A DNA stretch of 64,000 nucleotides, from NCBI GenBank assembly GCA_028285485.1, contig JANQPC010000024.1, forward strand, positions 1 through 64,000. The letters run 5' to 3'. Positions within the stretch are counted from its first letter, which is position 1, and every line of letters begins with the position of its first letter. Made by a program: the position numbers and the translations under genes. Under the pieces are notes generated by a model that saw nothing but the letters and a program-made list of their open reading frames with translations, made no database searches and was not told where the DNA came from. Positions 7,253-16,196 of the stretch are shown one piece after another. The stretch comes from Paracoccaceae bacterium (GTDB taxonomy: Bacteria; Pseudomonadota; Alphaproteobacteria; Rhodobacterales; Rhodobacteraceae).

Positions 7253-8461
7253 ATGGCGACGTTCAATTGGTTCGGATGGGTGGTTCCGCTCGGGATCCCC
7301 AACACCGGAAACGAAGATCTGGTCAGCCGCAGCGGGCCGCTCAATAACCGCGTGCTGCAACCGTCACAGCTCGACCAGAACATCCTGATGGACGATGTGA
7401 ACAACGATGGCCTCGTCGGGGACCGCGATCTGGAGCCACCGTTCTTCAACCTCGACAATCTCGGCGCCATCTGGATCAACGGCTCCCGGACCTTCGTCGA
7501 TGAGCTGGACTACGACGATGCCGCCCGGGCCACCGCCGGAACCATCACCTATCAGGGGCAGTCGTTCCAGATCCCCTTCACGCGCTTCCTGCTGACCGAC
7601 GGGCGGGTCGTCTTCACCCTTGAGGGCCGGTTCCTCCAGGACATCGTCGCGGCAACGCCGGGGCGCAGCTTCGATCCGAACCTGATCACCTTCGCGCGGA
7701 CCGGATCGGCGGGCACGGAACAGCTCAATTCGCTCGGCGATCTGACCGGGGCACGGCTGTCGGAGTTCGAGACCCTGACCTTCCCCTGTTTTTCGGGCGC
7801 CGCGATGATCGCCACCGAGACCGGGGAACGCCCGGCGCGGGAGATCCGCGTGGGCGATCGGATCCCGACCCGGGACAACGGGGTGCAGATCGTCCGTTAC
7901 GTGGCCTCGCGCCACCTGACCCAGGACCAGTTGCACCAGAACCCCGATCTGACCCCGATCCGCATCGCCGCCGGGGCCCTTGGCGACGGTCTGCCGCGGC
8001 GCGATCTCGTGGTGTCGCCGCAACATGCCCTTCTGGTGCAGTCCCAGACCGCCGAACTGCTGACCGGCGAGTCCGAGGTTCTGGTCCGCGCCAAGTGGCT
8101 GCTCATCCTGCCCGGTGTGGACTACATTCTGCCGGAAGACGGCATCGACTACGTCCACTTCCTGTTCGACCGCCATGAGATCGTCTTCGCCGAGGGCAGC
8201 CAGACCGAGAGCCTGTTCCTGGGCGACCGCACGATAGAGACCTTCGATACAGAGGCCGAGACCGAGCTGCGCGCGATTTTCTGCACCCTGGACCTCGACG
8301 GGCAACACAACGTCACCGTCCGGCTGGTCCCGGACGGTCGCACGCAAACCGCGCTCGCGGGGCAGCTTCGCCGCACCGGTCAGCCGGCGGCCCGGGCGCG
8401 ACCGCCGCTCTCCGGCCCGCCGGGGACCACGCAGCAGGACCCGTCGCCGCATCACGCCTGA
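7253..8461 (+). CDS. Hint-domain protein, second of a tandem pair
   Basis: A 402-residue paralogue of the preceding gene, 72 bp downstream, preceded by GAGGAG. It starts MATFNWFGWVVPLG and carries the calcium-loop-like DDVNNDGLVGDRD at about residues 47-59. A Hint_2 domain starts at Cys179 (CFSGAAMIATETGE) and includes VSPQHALLVQS and HFLFDRHEIVFAEG. The N-terminal halves have diverged more than the Hint halves, except for the calcium loop and the opening. Tandem duplication is the simplest explanation. The role is unknown; secreted or surface-associated is inferred from the family. Confidence 0.88.
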   Translation: MATFNWFGWVVPLGIPNTGNEDLVSRSGPLNNRVLQPSQLDQNILMDDVNNDGLVGDRDLEPPFFNLDNLGAIWINGSRTFVDELDYDDAARATAGTITYQGQSFQIPFTRFLLTDGRVVFTLEGRFLQDIVAATPGRSFDPNLITFARTGSAGTEQLNSLGDLTGARLSEFETLTFPCFSGAAMIATETGERPAREIRVGDRIPTRDNGVQIVRYVASRHLTQDQLHQNPDLTPIRIAAGALGDGLPRRDLVVSPQHALLVQSQTAELLTGESEVLVRAKWLLILPGVDYILPEDGIDYVHFLFDRHEIVFAEGSQTESLFLGDRTIETFDTEAETELRAIFCTLDLDGQHNVTVRLVPDGRTQTALAGQLRRTGQPAARARPPLSGPPGTTQQDPSPHHA

Positions 8462-8561
8462 GTCTGATACCATAGGCGACATCCTCTGTCGTTTTCGATA
8501 TTGCCCCGGCCGCTCTGACCCGCGACTTAACTGAGAAGGTCAGATCAGCGCAGGTGGGGAC

Positions 8562-10967
8562 ATGAAGACAACGACGCGGGTTGCGGTTATCGGCGGCGGG
8601 GTCGTCGGCTGTTCGGTTCTCTATCACCTGACGAAGCTCGGCTGGTCGGATGTCCTGTTGCTGGAACGCTCGGAACTGACCTCGGGCTCCACCTGGCACG
8701 CCGCGGGCGGGTTCCACACGCTGAATGGCGACACCAATATGTGCGCGCTTCAGGGCTACACGATCCGGCTCTACCGGGAGCTCGAAGAGATCACGGGCCT
8801 GTCCTGCGGGCTGCACCATGTCGGCGGCGTGACGCTGGCCAATGACCGCGACCGGTTCGACATGCTCGTCGCCGAGCGCGCCAAGCACCGCTATATGGGC
8901 CTTGACACCTCCATCGTTAGCCCCGAGGAGATCGCCGCCCTCTCGCCGATCACCAATCTCGACGGGATCCTGGGCGGGCTCTACGACCCCCTCGACGGCC
9001 ATCTCGACCCCTCCGGCACCACGCATGCCTATGCCAAGGCAGCGCGGATGGGCGGGGCGGAGATCGAGACCCATTGCATGGTGCGAGAGACCAACCAACG
9101 CCCCGACGGCACCTGGGACGTGGTGACCGATAAGGGGACCATCCACGCTGAACACGTGGTCAATGCCGGCGGGCTCTGGGCCCGGGAGGTGGCGGCGATG
9201 GCCGGGCTCTACCTGCCGCTGCACCCGATGGAACACCAATATCTGGTCACCGACGACATTCCCGAAATCTATAAGCGCGAGAGCGAGCACCCCCATGTCG
9301 TCGATCCCGGCGGGGAGAGCTATCTGAGGCAGGAGGGGCGCGGGCTCTGCATCGGGTTCTACGAACAGCCCTGCCGGCCCTGGGCGGTGGACGGCACGCC
9401 CTGGGAGTTCGGGCATGAACTCCTGCCCGACGATTTCGAGAAGATCGAGGATGCGGTGGCCCTCGCCTATCGCCGCTTCCCGGTGCTGGAACGCGCCGGG
9501 GTGAAATCGGTGATCCACGGGCCCTTCACCTTCGCCCCCGACGGCAACCCGCTGGTCGGCCCGGTGCCGGGGATGCGGAACTACTGGTCCGCCTGTGGGG
9601 TGATGGCCGGGTTCAGCCAGGGCGGCGGGGTCGGGCTGATGCTGGCGCAATGGATGATCGAGGGCGAGTGCGAGCGCGACGTGACCGCGATGGATGTGGC
9701 GCGCTACGGCGGTTGGATCACACCGGGCTACACGCGGCCCAAGGTGATCGAGAACTACCAGCGCCGGTTCTCCGTCACCTATCCGAACGAGGAACTGCCT
9801 GCGGCCCGTCCGCACCGCACGACACCGATGTACGACATCTTCTCCGGGATGGGCGCGGTCTGGGGCCATCAATACGGCCTCGAAGTGGTGAACTATTTCG
9901 CGCAAACCGATGATCCGGCTTACGAAACCCCGTCCTTCCGCCGCTCCGATGCCTTCGCCGCGACAGCGCGGGAGGTACGCGCGGTGCGCGCGGGCGTCGG
10001 GATCAACGAGGTGCATAACTTCGGCAAATACGATGTCCGGGGCCCCCGGGCGCGGGACTGGCTCGACCGGATCATGGCTGGCCGCATTCCCGCGCAAGGA
10101 CGGCTCGCCCTGACGCCGATGCTGTCGCCGAAGGGACGGCTGATGGGCGATTTCACCGTGTCCTGCCTGAGCGAGGAGCATTTCCGCCTGACCGCCTCTT
10201 ATGGCGCCCAGGCACAGCATATGCGGTGGTTCTTGCAACATGAAGAAGACGGCGTAACGCTCTCGAATATAAGCGATAAGGTGAACGGCTTTCAGATCGC
10301 AGGACCGAAGGCGCGGGACCTTCTATCCGCGGTCACGCGGGACAAGGTCGATCTGCGGTTTCTCGATGTGCGCGAGATGGTGATCGGGCAGATCGCCTGT
10401 CTGGTGCAGCGGGTCAGCTATACCGGCGATCTCGGCTTCGAGATTTTCTGCGATCCGATGGACCAGCGGGCCCTGTGGAAAACTCTGTGGGAAGCCGGCC
10501 AGCCGCTCGGCCTCGCGCCGTTCGGGATGCGGGCCATGATGTCGCTGCGGCTCGACCGGTTCTTCGGCTCCTGGATGCGGGAGTTCTCGCCCGATTACAG
10601 CGCTGCCGAAACCGGGCTCGACCGGTTCATCTCCTTCAAGAAGAACGCCGATTTCATCGGCCGCGCGGCGGCAGAGGCAGAACGGGCCACGCCCCCTGCC
10701 CGCACGCTTGCGGTCTTCGAGGTGGAGGCCGGGGACGCCGATGTGGTGGCCTACGAGCCGGTCTTCATCGGCGGCGAAGTGGCGGGGTTCTGCACCTCGG
10801 GCGGCTATTCGCACCATGCGGAGACGTCGATCGCCCTGGCCCTGATCCCGCGGGAACACGCCATTGAAGGAACGACCGCGGAGATCGAGATCCTCGGCGA
10901 GATGCGCCCTGCCCGGCTGATTACGGAACCGCTCTTCGATCCCGCCGGGGAACGTCTCCGGGGATAG
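8562..10967 (+). CDS. FAD-dependent dimethylglycine/sarcosine dehydrogenase-like protein (DAO + GcvT)
   Basis: An 801-residue two-part enzyme. The N-terminal half is a DAO-type FAD oxidoreductase with dinucleotide motif VAVIGGGVVGCS at residues 8-19 and the family stretch TSGSTWHAAGGFHTLNGDT. The C-terminal half, from about residue 430 (PMYDIFSGMGAVWGH), is a GcvT aminomethyltransferase-like H4F-binding domain ending GGEVAGFCTSGGYSH. Relatives oxidatively demethylate dimethylglycine or sarcosine and pass the one-carbon unit to tetrahydrofolate. The exact substrate cannot be read from sequence. It stands alone, with no subunit genes beside it. Confidence 0.88.
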   Translation: MKTTTRVAVIGGGVVGCSVLYHLTKLGWSDVLLLERSELTSGSTWHAAGGFHTLNGDTNMCALQGYTIRLYRELEEITGLSCGLHHVGGVTLANDRDRFDMLVAERAKHRYMGLDTSIVSPEEIAALSPITNLDGILGGLYDPLDGHLDPSGTTHAYAKAARMGGAEIETHCMVRETNQRPDGTWDVVTDKGTIHAEHVVNAGGLWAREVAAMAGLYLPLHPMEHQYLVTDDIPEIYKRESEHPHVVDPGGESYLRQEGRGLCIGFYEQPCRPWAVDGTPWEFGHELLPDDFEKIEDAVALAYRRFPVLERAGVKSVIHGPFTFAPDGNPLVGPVPGMRNYWSACGVMAGFSQGGGVGLMLAQWMIEGECERDVTAMDVARYGGWITPGYTRPKVIENYQRRFSVTYPNEELPAARPHRTTPMYDIFSGMGAVWGHQYGLEVVNYFAQTDDPAYETPSFRRSDAFAATAREVRAVRAGVGINEVHNFGKYDVRGPRARDWLDRIMAGRIPAQGRLALTPMLSPKGRLMGDFTVSCLSEEHFRLTASYGAQAQHMRWFLQHEEDGVTLSNISDKVNGFQIAGPKARDLLSAVTRDKVDLRFLDVREMVIGQIACLVQRVSYTGDLGFEIFCDPMDQRALWKTLWEAGQPLGLAPFGMRAMMSLRLDRFFGSWMREFSPDYSAAETGLDRFISFKKNADFIGRAAAEAERATPPARTLAVFEVEAGDADVVAYEPVFIGGEVAGFCTSGGYSHHAETSIALALIPREHAIEGTTAEIEILGEMRPARLITEPLFDPAGERLRG

Positions 10968-11022
10968 AGAGGCCGACCGCGCGGACGGGAACGGCGATCT
11001 CGCGCAACAGGGCCGCGGCGAT

Positions 11023-11065
11023 CAGACCCTTCGAAGGGTCTGAGGAAACTCTTCGAAGAGTTTCC
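11023..11065. repeat. Twin palindrome (20 bp + 1 bp + 22 bp, TTCGAA centres)
   Basis: Positions 11023-11042 are a perfect 20-bp palindrome (arm CAGACCCTTC), then one A, then 11044-11065 a perfect 22-bp palindrome (arm GGAAACTCTTC). The layout is identical to 258-300 but with different arms. It lies between the convergent ends of the GcvT-type dehydrogenase gene and the RTX-Hint gene. The 306-bp spacer 10968-11273 holds this element and the next one, and no gene. Confidence 0.9.
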
Positions 11066-11111
11066 CTCCCCCAAGATGCGGGATTGGGGCACAGACCGGC
11101 GCGACCTAGGA

Positions 11112-11168
11112 GTTCGGGCCCGAACCAGACCCTTCGAAGGGTCTGGCAAAACTCTTCGAAGAGTTTTG
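11112..11168. repeat. Palindrome cluster (14 bp, then twin 20 + 1 + 22 bp)
   Basis: GTTCGGGCCCGAAC (11112-11125) is a perfect 14-bp palindrome. It abuts 11126-11145 (arm CAGACCCTTC, identical to the first palindrome at 11023), one G, and 11147-11168 (arm CAAAACTCTTC). Compared with 11044-11065, the two outermost pairs changed from GG/CC to CA/TG on both sides at once, a compensatory change that keeps the palindrome perfect. Confidence 0.9.
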
Positions 11169-11273
11169 TCGCACTGCCCGAACTGTTGCGGGTGGTCGTG
11201 AACCGGGGCGGCGCCCCGCCCGCCCCGGTTCAACAGGTCGGCCGACGCAGGGCCGCCCCGGTGCTGCATCCTG

Positions 11274-14150
11274 TCACCGCGAGAGCAGCTTCGCCTCGTG
11301 CTTCTTCAGCACCTTCCGTGCGGCGGTGTAGCCGTCGCGGCCGTCGCTGTCCTTCAGCTCCGGGAAGAGCTCGAAGATTTCCGCACGCTGGCCGCCGCCG
11401 ATCCCCTTGAGGCTGTAATCGCCGGGCTGGAAGCTCTCGGTCCAGGCCCCGTTCGAGAGCACCACTTCGTGGCGGTCGAACATGAAGTGGATATAGGTCG
11501 TGCTCATCACATCGACCGCGACGATGCCGTCGCTGCCGACCATATGCTTGGCCGCGGCAAGCACCTCGCGCTCCTCGAAATAGAGCTGCGACTGGTCGCC
11601 GCTGATCAAGAGCCGGTGGTTCGGGCTGACCATGGTATCCCGCTCCGGCAGGCCGCCGCCGAGGGCCCCGGCCTTGATCAGGATCGGCTTCAGATGCGGG
11701 TTGCGGACCAGGTCCACTCCTTTCATCTTCTTGTGCCCGACCCAGCGGATCTCCTGGATACCGTTGTCCCGAGTGATGATCCGGTCGCCTTCCTTCAGCT
11801 CCTCCACCAGCCGTTCGCCGCGCGGGGTGGCGATCAGCGTGCCGGGGGTGAAGCAGGGAATGACGTTCTCGATCTCCTCGAAGGTCATCGTGGAGCCGTC
11901 GAGGAAGGTGACGATCCCGTCTTCCCGGTCGGCCGAGGTATAGGTGATGAAATCGACGTCCGAGCCGGTCAGGTCGAGCGTGTCGAAATCGTCGCCGCCG
12001 GAGCCGCCGTCGACATCGTCACCGCCATTGCCGCCCAGGAACGTGTCGCGGTCATCACCGCCGGAGAGCGTGTCGGCCCCCTGGCCGCCGATGATCGTGT
12101 CGTCGTCGTCGCCGCCGAACACCACGTCGTCATCGACGCCGCCATCGAGGAAATCCTCGCCCGCGTCGCCGAAGAGCGTGTCGCCATCGTCGCGGCCGAA
12201 GATCGTGTCGTTGCCATCGCCACCGGAGATGACGTCGTTGTTGTTGTCGGTGACGAGATCGGGGCCGAACGGGCCGGAGCCGTCATCGGGAATGTTGACG
12301 ACATCCGGCACGCTGTCGTCGAGCCCGCCATAGATCAGGTCGTCGCCGTCGCCGCCGTCGATCTCATCGTTGCCTTCGCCGCCGATGATCGTGTCGTCGC
12401 CGTCATTGCCCTCGACCGTATCGTCGTCGATGCCGGCATCGATGACATCGTTGCCGTCGCCGCCGAGGATCGTGTCGTCGTCGTCGCCGGTGAAGATCGT
12501 GTCGTTGCCATCGCCGCCATCGACGAAGTCGCGGTCGTTGTTGGGATTGGCATCGGCGCCGTAAAGCCCCGGATAGGCGACATCGGGCAGCGGATCGACC
12601 TTGTTGCCGGCATCGATCACGTCGTTGCCGGTGCCGCCTTCGATGCTGTCGTTGCCACGGCCACCGAGGATCGAGTCGCGGCCGGTGCCGCCGTCGATCT
12701 CGTCATCGCCTTCGCCGCCGTCGATCGTGTCGCGGCCATCCCCGCCGAAGAGCCCGTCATCGCCGCCATCGCCTTCGAGGATGTCGTTGCCATCTTCCCC
12801 GAAGAGCGTGTCGTTGCCCTCATCGCCCGGCCCGACGATGGCGTCGAAATAGATATCGGTGACCCAGATGCCGGAATTGGCCGGACCGTTCTGATCGTGC
12901 TCCAGGACGATCTTGGAGACCGGACCCGGGATCGTGACCTGAAGGTTGTAGGGGTTTGTGTCCGGGTCGAGATAGCCGCCCTGGCTGTCGGCGGTATCGG
13001 CCCCGGCAACGCTGTCGGTATCGAGCAGGGTCAGGCGGCTGCCGCCTTCGAGCTCGACGGGGATCTTCTTGCCGTCCGCTCCATAGGCGGTGATCCGCAC
13101 CACGCCGTCGCCATCGATATCGTTGACGTTGAACTGGACATTGGTGACCGGCGCGGAGAACTCCCACCGGAAGTCGCCCTGATTTCCCTGGCCGTCGGTC
13201 TCCGAGTTGAGCGCGCTCTCGTCGTCGATGGTCTCGTCGCCGTCATCGATGCCCGAGACATTGAGATCGGTGTCGTCGTCGATCTCGGCTTCGTGGTCGC
13301 CGGTGCTCTTGGTGTTGCTGTAGGTGACGGTGACCGTGCCGGTGTTCTGGGTGAACCCGTCCTCGGCATCGTCGTCATCGGCGCGGTCCCACTCAAAGCT
13401 CTCGCGGGCGATCTCGTTACCGCCATCGCCGATCAGCGTGTCATGGCCGGTGCCGCCATAGACCTCGTCATCGCCATTGCCCGCAATCACCGTGTCGTTG
13501 CCGCCGAAGGCAAAAACCAGGTCGTCGTCGCCGGTATCGCCGGGCAGGATCGCATCGTCGTTGTCGATCCGGTCGCCTTCCGGGTCTCCGGTATAGGCGA
13601 CGTCGATCAGATCGCTGCCCCCGGTCCCCTCGACGGTGCCGTCAAGTCCCGGCGCAGCGGTCGTATATGCGATGTTGTCGACCGCGGCGGAGCCGTGCAG
13701 GACGATATCCATCCGGGCCACGCCCTCGACATCGCCGAAATCGACGATCTTCTGCTGGTTGTTTCCGCCGGTGAAGGTCTTGGAATAGATGACGTTGCCA
13801 CTGTCGTCCCAGAGCTTGATCCGGGCGCCTTCCTCGATGTCCAGCAGCGTGAGCTTGTGCATCGTCACCGTGTCGTCGAAGTCGAAGCAGAGGACACCGC
13901 CGTCGCCATTGTCGTCCGGATCGCTCGAATCGCCGTCCTCTGAGATGATCAGCGCCTTGCCGAGATTGTTCGTCGCCAGATCGTGGTCGCCGCCGGTCGG
14001 GTTGGCGGTGTCGAAGATCATCGGCGGGTTGCCGGAGGGGTTCACCACGCCATTCACGATCGAGAAGATGGTGACACCTTCCGTCTGAAACTGGTTATTG
14101 ACGACCTCGCCGGTATCGAGGTCGTTGAAATCCAATATGACCTTCGTCAT
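11274..14150 (-). CDS. Large secreted RTX calcium-binding protein with C-terminal Hint domain
   Basis: A 958-residue acidic protein. Residues about 1-175 are a beta-sandwich-like module (MTKVILDFNDLDTGEVV). Short blocks of GGxGxDxhx RTX repeats follow (GGNDTVIAGNGDDEV), then a second beta-sandwich-like module at about 265-455 (SFEWDRADDD to VTDIYFDAIV), then a long RTX array to about 735. A Hint_2 domain runs from Cys766 (CFTPGTLIATPRGE) to the end. RTX proteins leave the cell by type I secretion and fold on calcium. No T1SS genes are in the window. ATG 14150 is preceded by GGAGACGGTGGA; a longer start would add an unconvincing sequence. Confidence 0.9.
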   Translation of the reverse strand: MTKVILDFNDLDTGEVVNNQFQTEGVTIFSIVNGVVNPSGNPPMIFDTANPTGGDHDLATNNLGKALIISEDGDSSDPDDNGDGGVLCFDFDDTVTMHKLTLLDIEEGARIKLWDDSGNVIYSKTFTGGNNQQKIVDFGDVEGVARMDIVLHGSAAVDNIAYTTAAPGLDGTVEGTGGSDLIDVAYTGDPEGDRIDNDDAILPGDTGDDDLVFAFGGNDTVIAGNGDDEVYGGTGHDTLIGDGGNEIARESFEWDRADDDDAEDGFTQNTGTVTVTYSNTKSTGDHEAEIDDDTDLNVSGIDDGDETIDDESALNSETDGQGNQGDFRWEFSAPVTNVQFNVNDIDGDGVVRITAYGADGKKIPVELEGGSRLTLLDTDSVAGADTADSQGGYLDPDTNPYNLQVTIPGPVSKIVLEHDQNGPANSGIWVTDIYFDAIVGPGDEGNDTLFGEDGNDILEGDGGDDGLFGGDGRDTIDGGEGDDEIDGGTGRDSILGGRGNDSIEGGTGNDVIDAGNKVDPLPDVAYPGLYGADANPNNDRDFVDGGDGNDTIFTGDDDDTILGGDGNDVIDAGIDDDTVEGNDGDDTIIGGEGNDEIDGGDGDDLIYGGLDDSVPDVVNIPDDGSGPFGPDLVTDNNNDVISGGDGNDTIFGRDDGDTLFGDAGEDFLDGGVDDDVVFGGDDDDTIIGGQGADTLSGGDDRDTFLGGNGGDDVDGGSGGDDFDTLDLTGSDVDFITYTSADREDGIVTFLDGSTMTFEEIENVIPCFTPGTLIATPRGERLVEELKEGDRIITRDNGIQEIRWVGHKKMKGVDLVRNPHLKPILIKAGALGGGLPERDTMVSPNHRLLISGDQSQLYFEEREVLAAAKHMVGSDGIVAVDVMSTTYIHFMFDRHEVVLSNGAWTESFQPGDYSLKGIGGGQRAEIFELFPELKDSDGRDGYTAARKVLKKHEAKLLSR

Positions 14151-14925
14151 TCCACCGTCTCCCATCCACGCCGGCGATATCGCCGGGCATAGCGCTGCCG
14201 CGCCCCAAAGGGCGTCCGGCATCGAAAGGGCCGGCGGCACCACGGCCGCAGCGCCCTTGCTGTCTTCCTTGCGTCACGCAGGAGGCGTTCGCCCACACGC
14301 AGACACCACTCACACCGACGTATCTGTCGGCATCGGCTTCCCCAGTCAGCCGATCAGCCCCCATTGGGCAGATTTTTGATTAGACGACCCTCCGGTCCGC
14401 ACAAAGAAAAAACCGCGGTGGAAACCGGGACTTCAGGAATTTCGGCGATCGATCGATCCGCCGCGATCCGGCGACGACCCTCTGCGTATGTGAACAATGG
14501 CCCCGCCGATTGGTGAAGGCTCTTCACAAATTTGCAGATAACCCGTGGAAAATGCCCTCTGGGAGGACCCCGAATGCAACCTTGGCGCGAATGCCGCCCT
14601 GCGAAGTTCTCACCTCGGTTAGCGGCAGTTTCCGATCCGGCGACAATCCCGACGACGTCAGGCCAGGTCGCGGCGCCACAGGAATGCCACAAATTGCGCC
14701 GGGTTCGGGTTCACAAACCGGAACCAATCGGCTCCTGGAGGACGGATTGGCCACGTTCTGGCCGCAGAACCAGCCGAATCGGCGAATCACTGGCGGATAT
14801 GGGGCGATATTGTGGCAATCCCGTGCCGCCTCGGCGAGGTCCGGCACCTCTGGTTGCTCGTCACCGCCTCTCCGCAGCCATCCAAGAGCGGACCGATGAC
14901 GCTCGCGTGGCTGCGCCAGGATATC
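14151..14925. other. 775-bp gene-free spacer between RTX-Hint gene and tRNA-Leu
   Basis: It contains the 5' region and presumably the promoter of the RTX-Hint gene, with an AT-rich patch around 14365-14410 (GATTTTTGATTAGACG on the plus strand, and AAAGAAAAAACCGCGG). Open frames crossing it have no recognisable protein features and one also runs through the tRNA gene. I see no palindrome of the families found elsewhere. The length is unusual for this otherwise compact segment. Confidence 0.5.
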
Positions 14926-15011
14926 TGGTGCCGGTGGAGAGACTCGAACTCTCACGATGTTGCCATCGGGGGATTTTGAATCCCCTGCGTCTACCATTCC
15001 GCCACACCGGC
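14926..15011 (-). tRNA. tRNA-Leu (CAA)
   Basis: Read on the minus strand, the gene begins GCCGGTGTGGCGGAATGG and ends GCACCA, with encoded CCA. The acceptor stem GCCGGTG pairs with CACCGGC. The anticodon loop TTCAAAA carries anticodon CAA at 14976-14978. The long variable arm GATGGCAACATC is typical of leucine tRNA. The T arm reads GAGAGTTCGAGTCTCTC. It decodes UUG codons. Confidence 0.96.
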
Positions 15012-15122
15012 CCGGCCCCGCCTTAGCCCTGCCACAAAGGCGCGTCAACGATCCCGAACCGGCTTGACCGGCGCCGCCCGCCATGGCCTAAGCGCAAGAA
15101 AAACAACGACCCGAGCAGTTCG

Positions 15123-15701
15123 ATGATCCGACGTCTCTACGACTGGACGATGTCGCTGGCCGACCACCGCCATGCGCTCTGGGTGCTGGCGTTCATCTCC
15201 TTCATCGAAAGCTCGGTCTTCCCGATCCCGCCCGATGTGCTGATGATCCCGATGATCCTCGCCGCGCCGCACCGGGCCTTCCTGATTGCCGGGGTCTGCC
15301 TGGTCTCCTCGGTGCTCGGCGGGCTTGCCGGCTACGCCATCGGCTTTTTTGCCTACGAGGCCATCGGACTGCCGATCCTGGAGGCTCTCGGCAAGGGCGA
15401 GGCGGTGGCCGCCTTCAACGAACGGTTCAACGATTACGGCTTCTGGGCGGTGCTGATCGCGGGGCTGACCCCCTTCCCCTACAAGGTCATCACCATCATG
15501 TCGGGCTGGACCGCAATGCCGCTCGGCACCTTCATCGCCACCTCGATCCTGGCCCGCGGCCTGCGCTTCTTCATCGTGGCCGGGCTCCTCTGGAAGTTCG
15601 GAGAGCCGATCCGCGACTTCATCGAGCGCCGATTGGGGCTGATGTTCACGCTGTTTTGTGTTCTGCTCGTCGGCGGGTTTCTGGCGCTTCGGTATCTCTA
15701 G
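15123..15701 (+). CDS. YqaA/DedA-family membrane protein
   Basis: A 192-residue inner-membrane protein with several hydrophobic segments. The family signature is visible in FIESSVFPIPPDVLMIPM and in FNDYGFWAVLIAGLTPFPYK. DedA-family members are linked to membrane-potential homeostasis and lipid (undecaprenyl-phosphate) flipping; the YqaA branch is not specifically characterised. The last codon (TAG, 15699-15701) directly abuts the ATG of dsbB, so the two genes are translationally coupled. Confidence 0.88.
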   Translation: MIRRLYDWTMSLADHRHALWVLAFISFIESSVFPIPPDVLMIPMILAAPHRAFLIAGVCLVSSVLGGLAGYAIGFFAYEAIGLPILEALGKGEAVAAFNERFNDYGFWAVLIAGLTPFPYKVITIMSGWTAMPLGTFIATSILARGLRFFIVAGLLWKFGEPIRDFIERRLGLMFTLFCVLLVGGFLALRYL

Positions 15702-16196
15702 ATGGATCGACCTTTCCTCCTGCTCGGGACGCTCGGCGCGGCGGGTCTGCTCGGCGGCGCTTTCTTCTTTCAGTGGCTCGGCGGCGCTTTCTTCTTTCAG
15801 TGGCTCGGCTGGCAGCCCTGCGCGCTTTGCTTCCTGCAACGCTGGCCCCATGGCATTCTGGCCGGGCTCGGGGCGCTCCTTTTGGTGCTCGGCTGGCAGA
15901 GCCTGGCGCTTCATCTCGTGGGTGTCGCGACGGCGGTGGTGAGCGCCGGGCTGGCGATCTATCACAGCGGAGTCGAACGGACCTGGTGGCCAGGGCCGGC
16001 CTCCTGCTCGGGAAGCGGCAATGCGCTGAGCGGTGTCGATGGCGCCGCGCTCCTCCCCGGCGCGGGGGAGCCGGTGGCGGTGGTGCTTTGCGACGAGTTC
16101 ACCCCGTTCCTCTTCGGCCTCTCGATGGCGAACTGGAATGTCCTCGCCTCGCTGGCCCTCATCGCCCTCTGGACCCTGGCGGCGCGGCGCGCCTGA
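15702..16196 (+). CDS. dsbB: Disulfide bond formation protein B
   Basis: A 164-residue quinone-linked inner-membrane oxidase that re-oxidises DsbA. The first redox pair is Cys40-x-x-Cys43 in WQPCALCFLQRWPH, and the second periplasmic pair is Cys102 and Cys130. Four hydrophobic segments are visible. The first membrane segment contains a perfect 27-bp tandem duplication (15750-15776 and 15777-15803), which repeats the nine residues LGGAFFFQW before the CxxC. Its 3' end overlaps the convergent Lrp gene by 38 bp. Function is clear from the cysteines; whether the duplicated helix stays functional is not known. Confidence 0.9.
   Translation: MDRPFLLLGTLGAAGLLGGAFFFQWLGGAFFFQWLGWQPCALCFLQRWPHGILAGLGALLLVLGWQSLALHLVGVATAVVSAGLAIYHSGVERTWWPGPASCSGSGNALSGVDGAALLPGAGEPVAVVLCDEFTPFLFGLSMANWNVLASLALIALWTLAARRA
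15750..15803 (+). repeat. Perfect 27-bp tandem duplication inside dsbB
   Basis: Two identical 27-bp units (15750-15776, 15777-15803) start CTCGGCGGCGCTTTC, and a third partial CTCGGC follows. Each unit is nine codons, so the frame is kept. The perfect identity suggests a recent event or a length-variable site. Confidence 0.95.

Noticed and set aside
12000-12850. Regular short repeats resembling a CRISPR or minisatellite array
   Set aside because: The period follows 9-codon RTX nonapeptides inside a coding frame; units are degenerate and there are no unique spacers between identical repeats.
11298-13943. An 881-codon open frame on the strand opposite the RTX-Hint gene
   Set aside because: It is the antisense of repetitive GGxGxDxxx codons, giving only monotonous V/A/D/I-rich sequence; the RTX and Hint motifs are on the other strand.
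14431-14470. CGATCGATCGATC run as a regulatory repeat
   Set aside because: It is a short overlapping tetranucleotide run, common at this base composition, with no conserved neighbours.
14524-15084. A 186-codon minus-strand frame upstream of YqaA
   Set aside because: It includes the whole tRNA-Leu gene, so it is not a protein gene.
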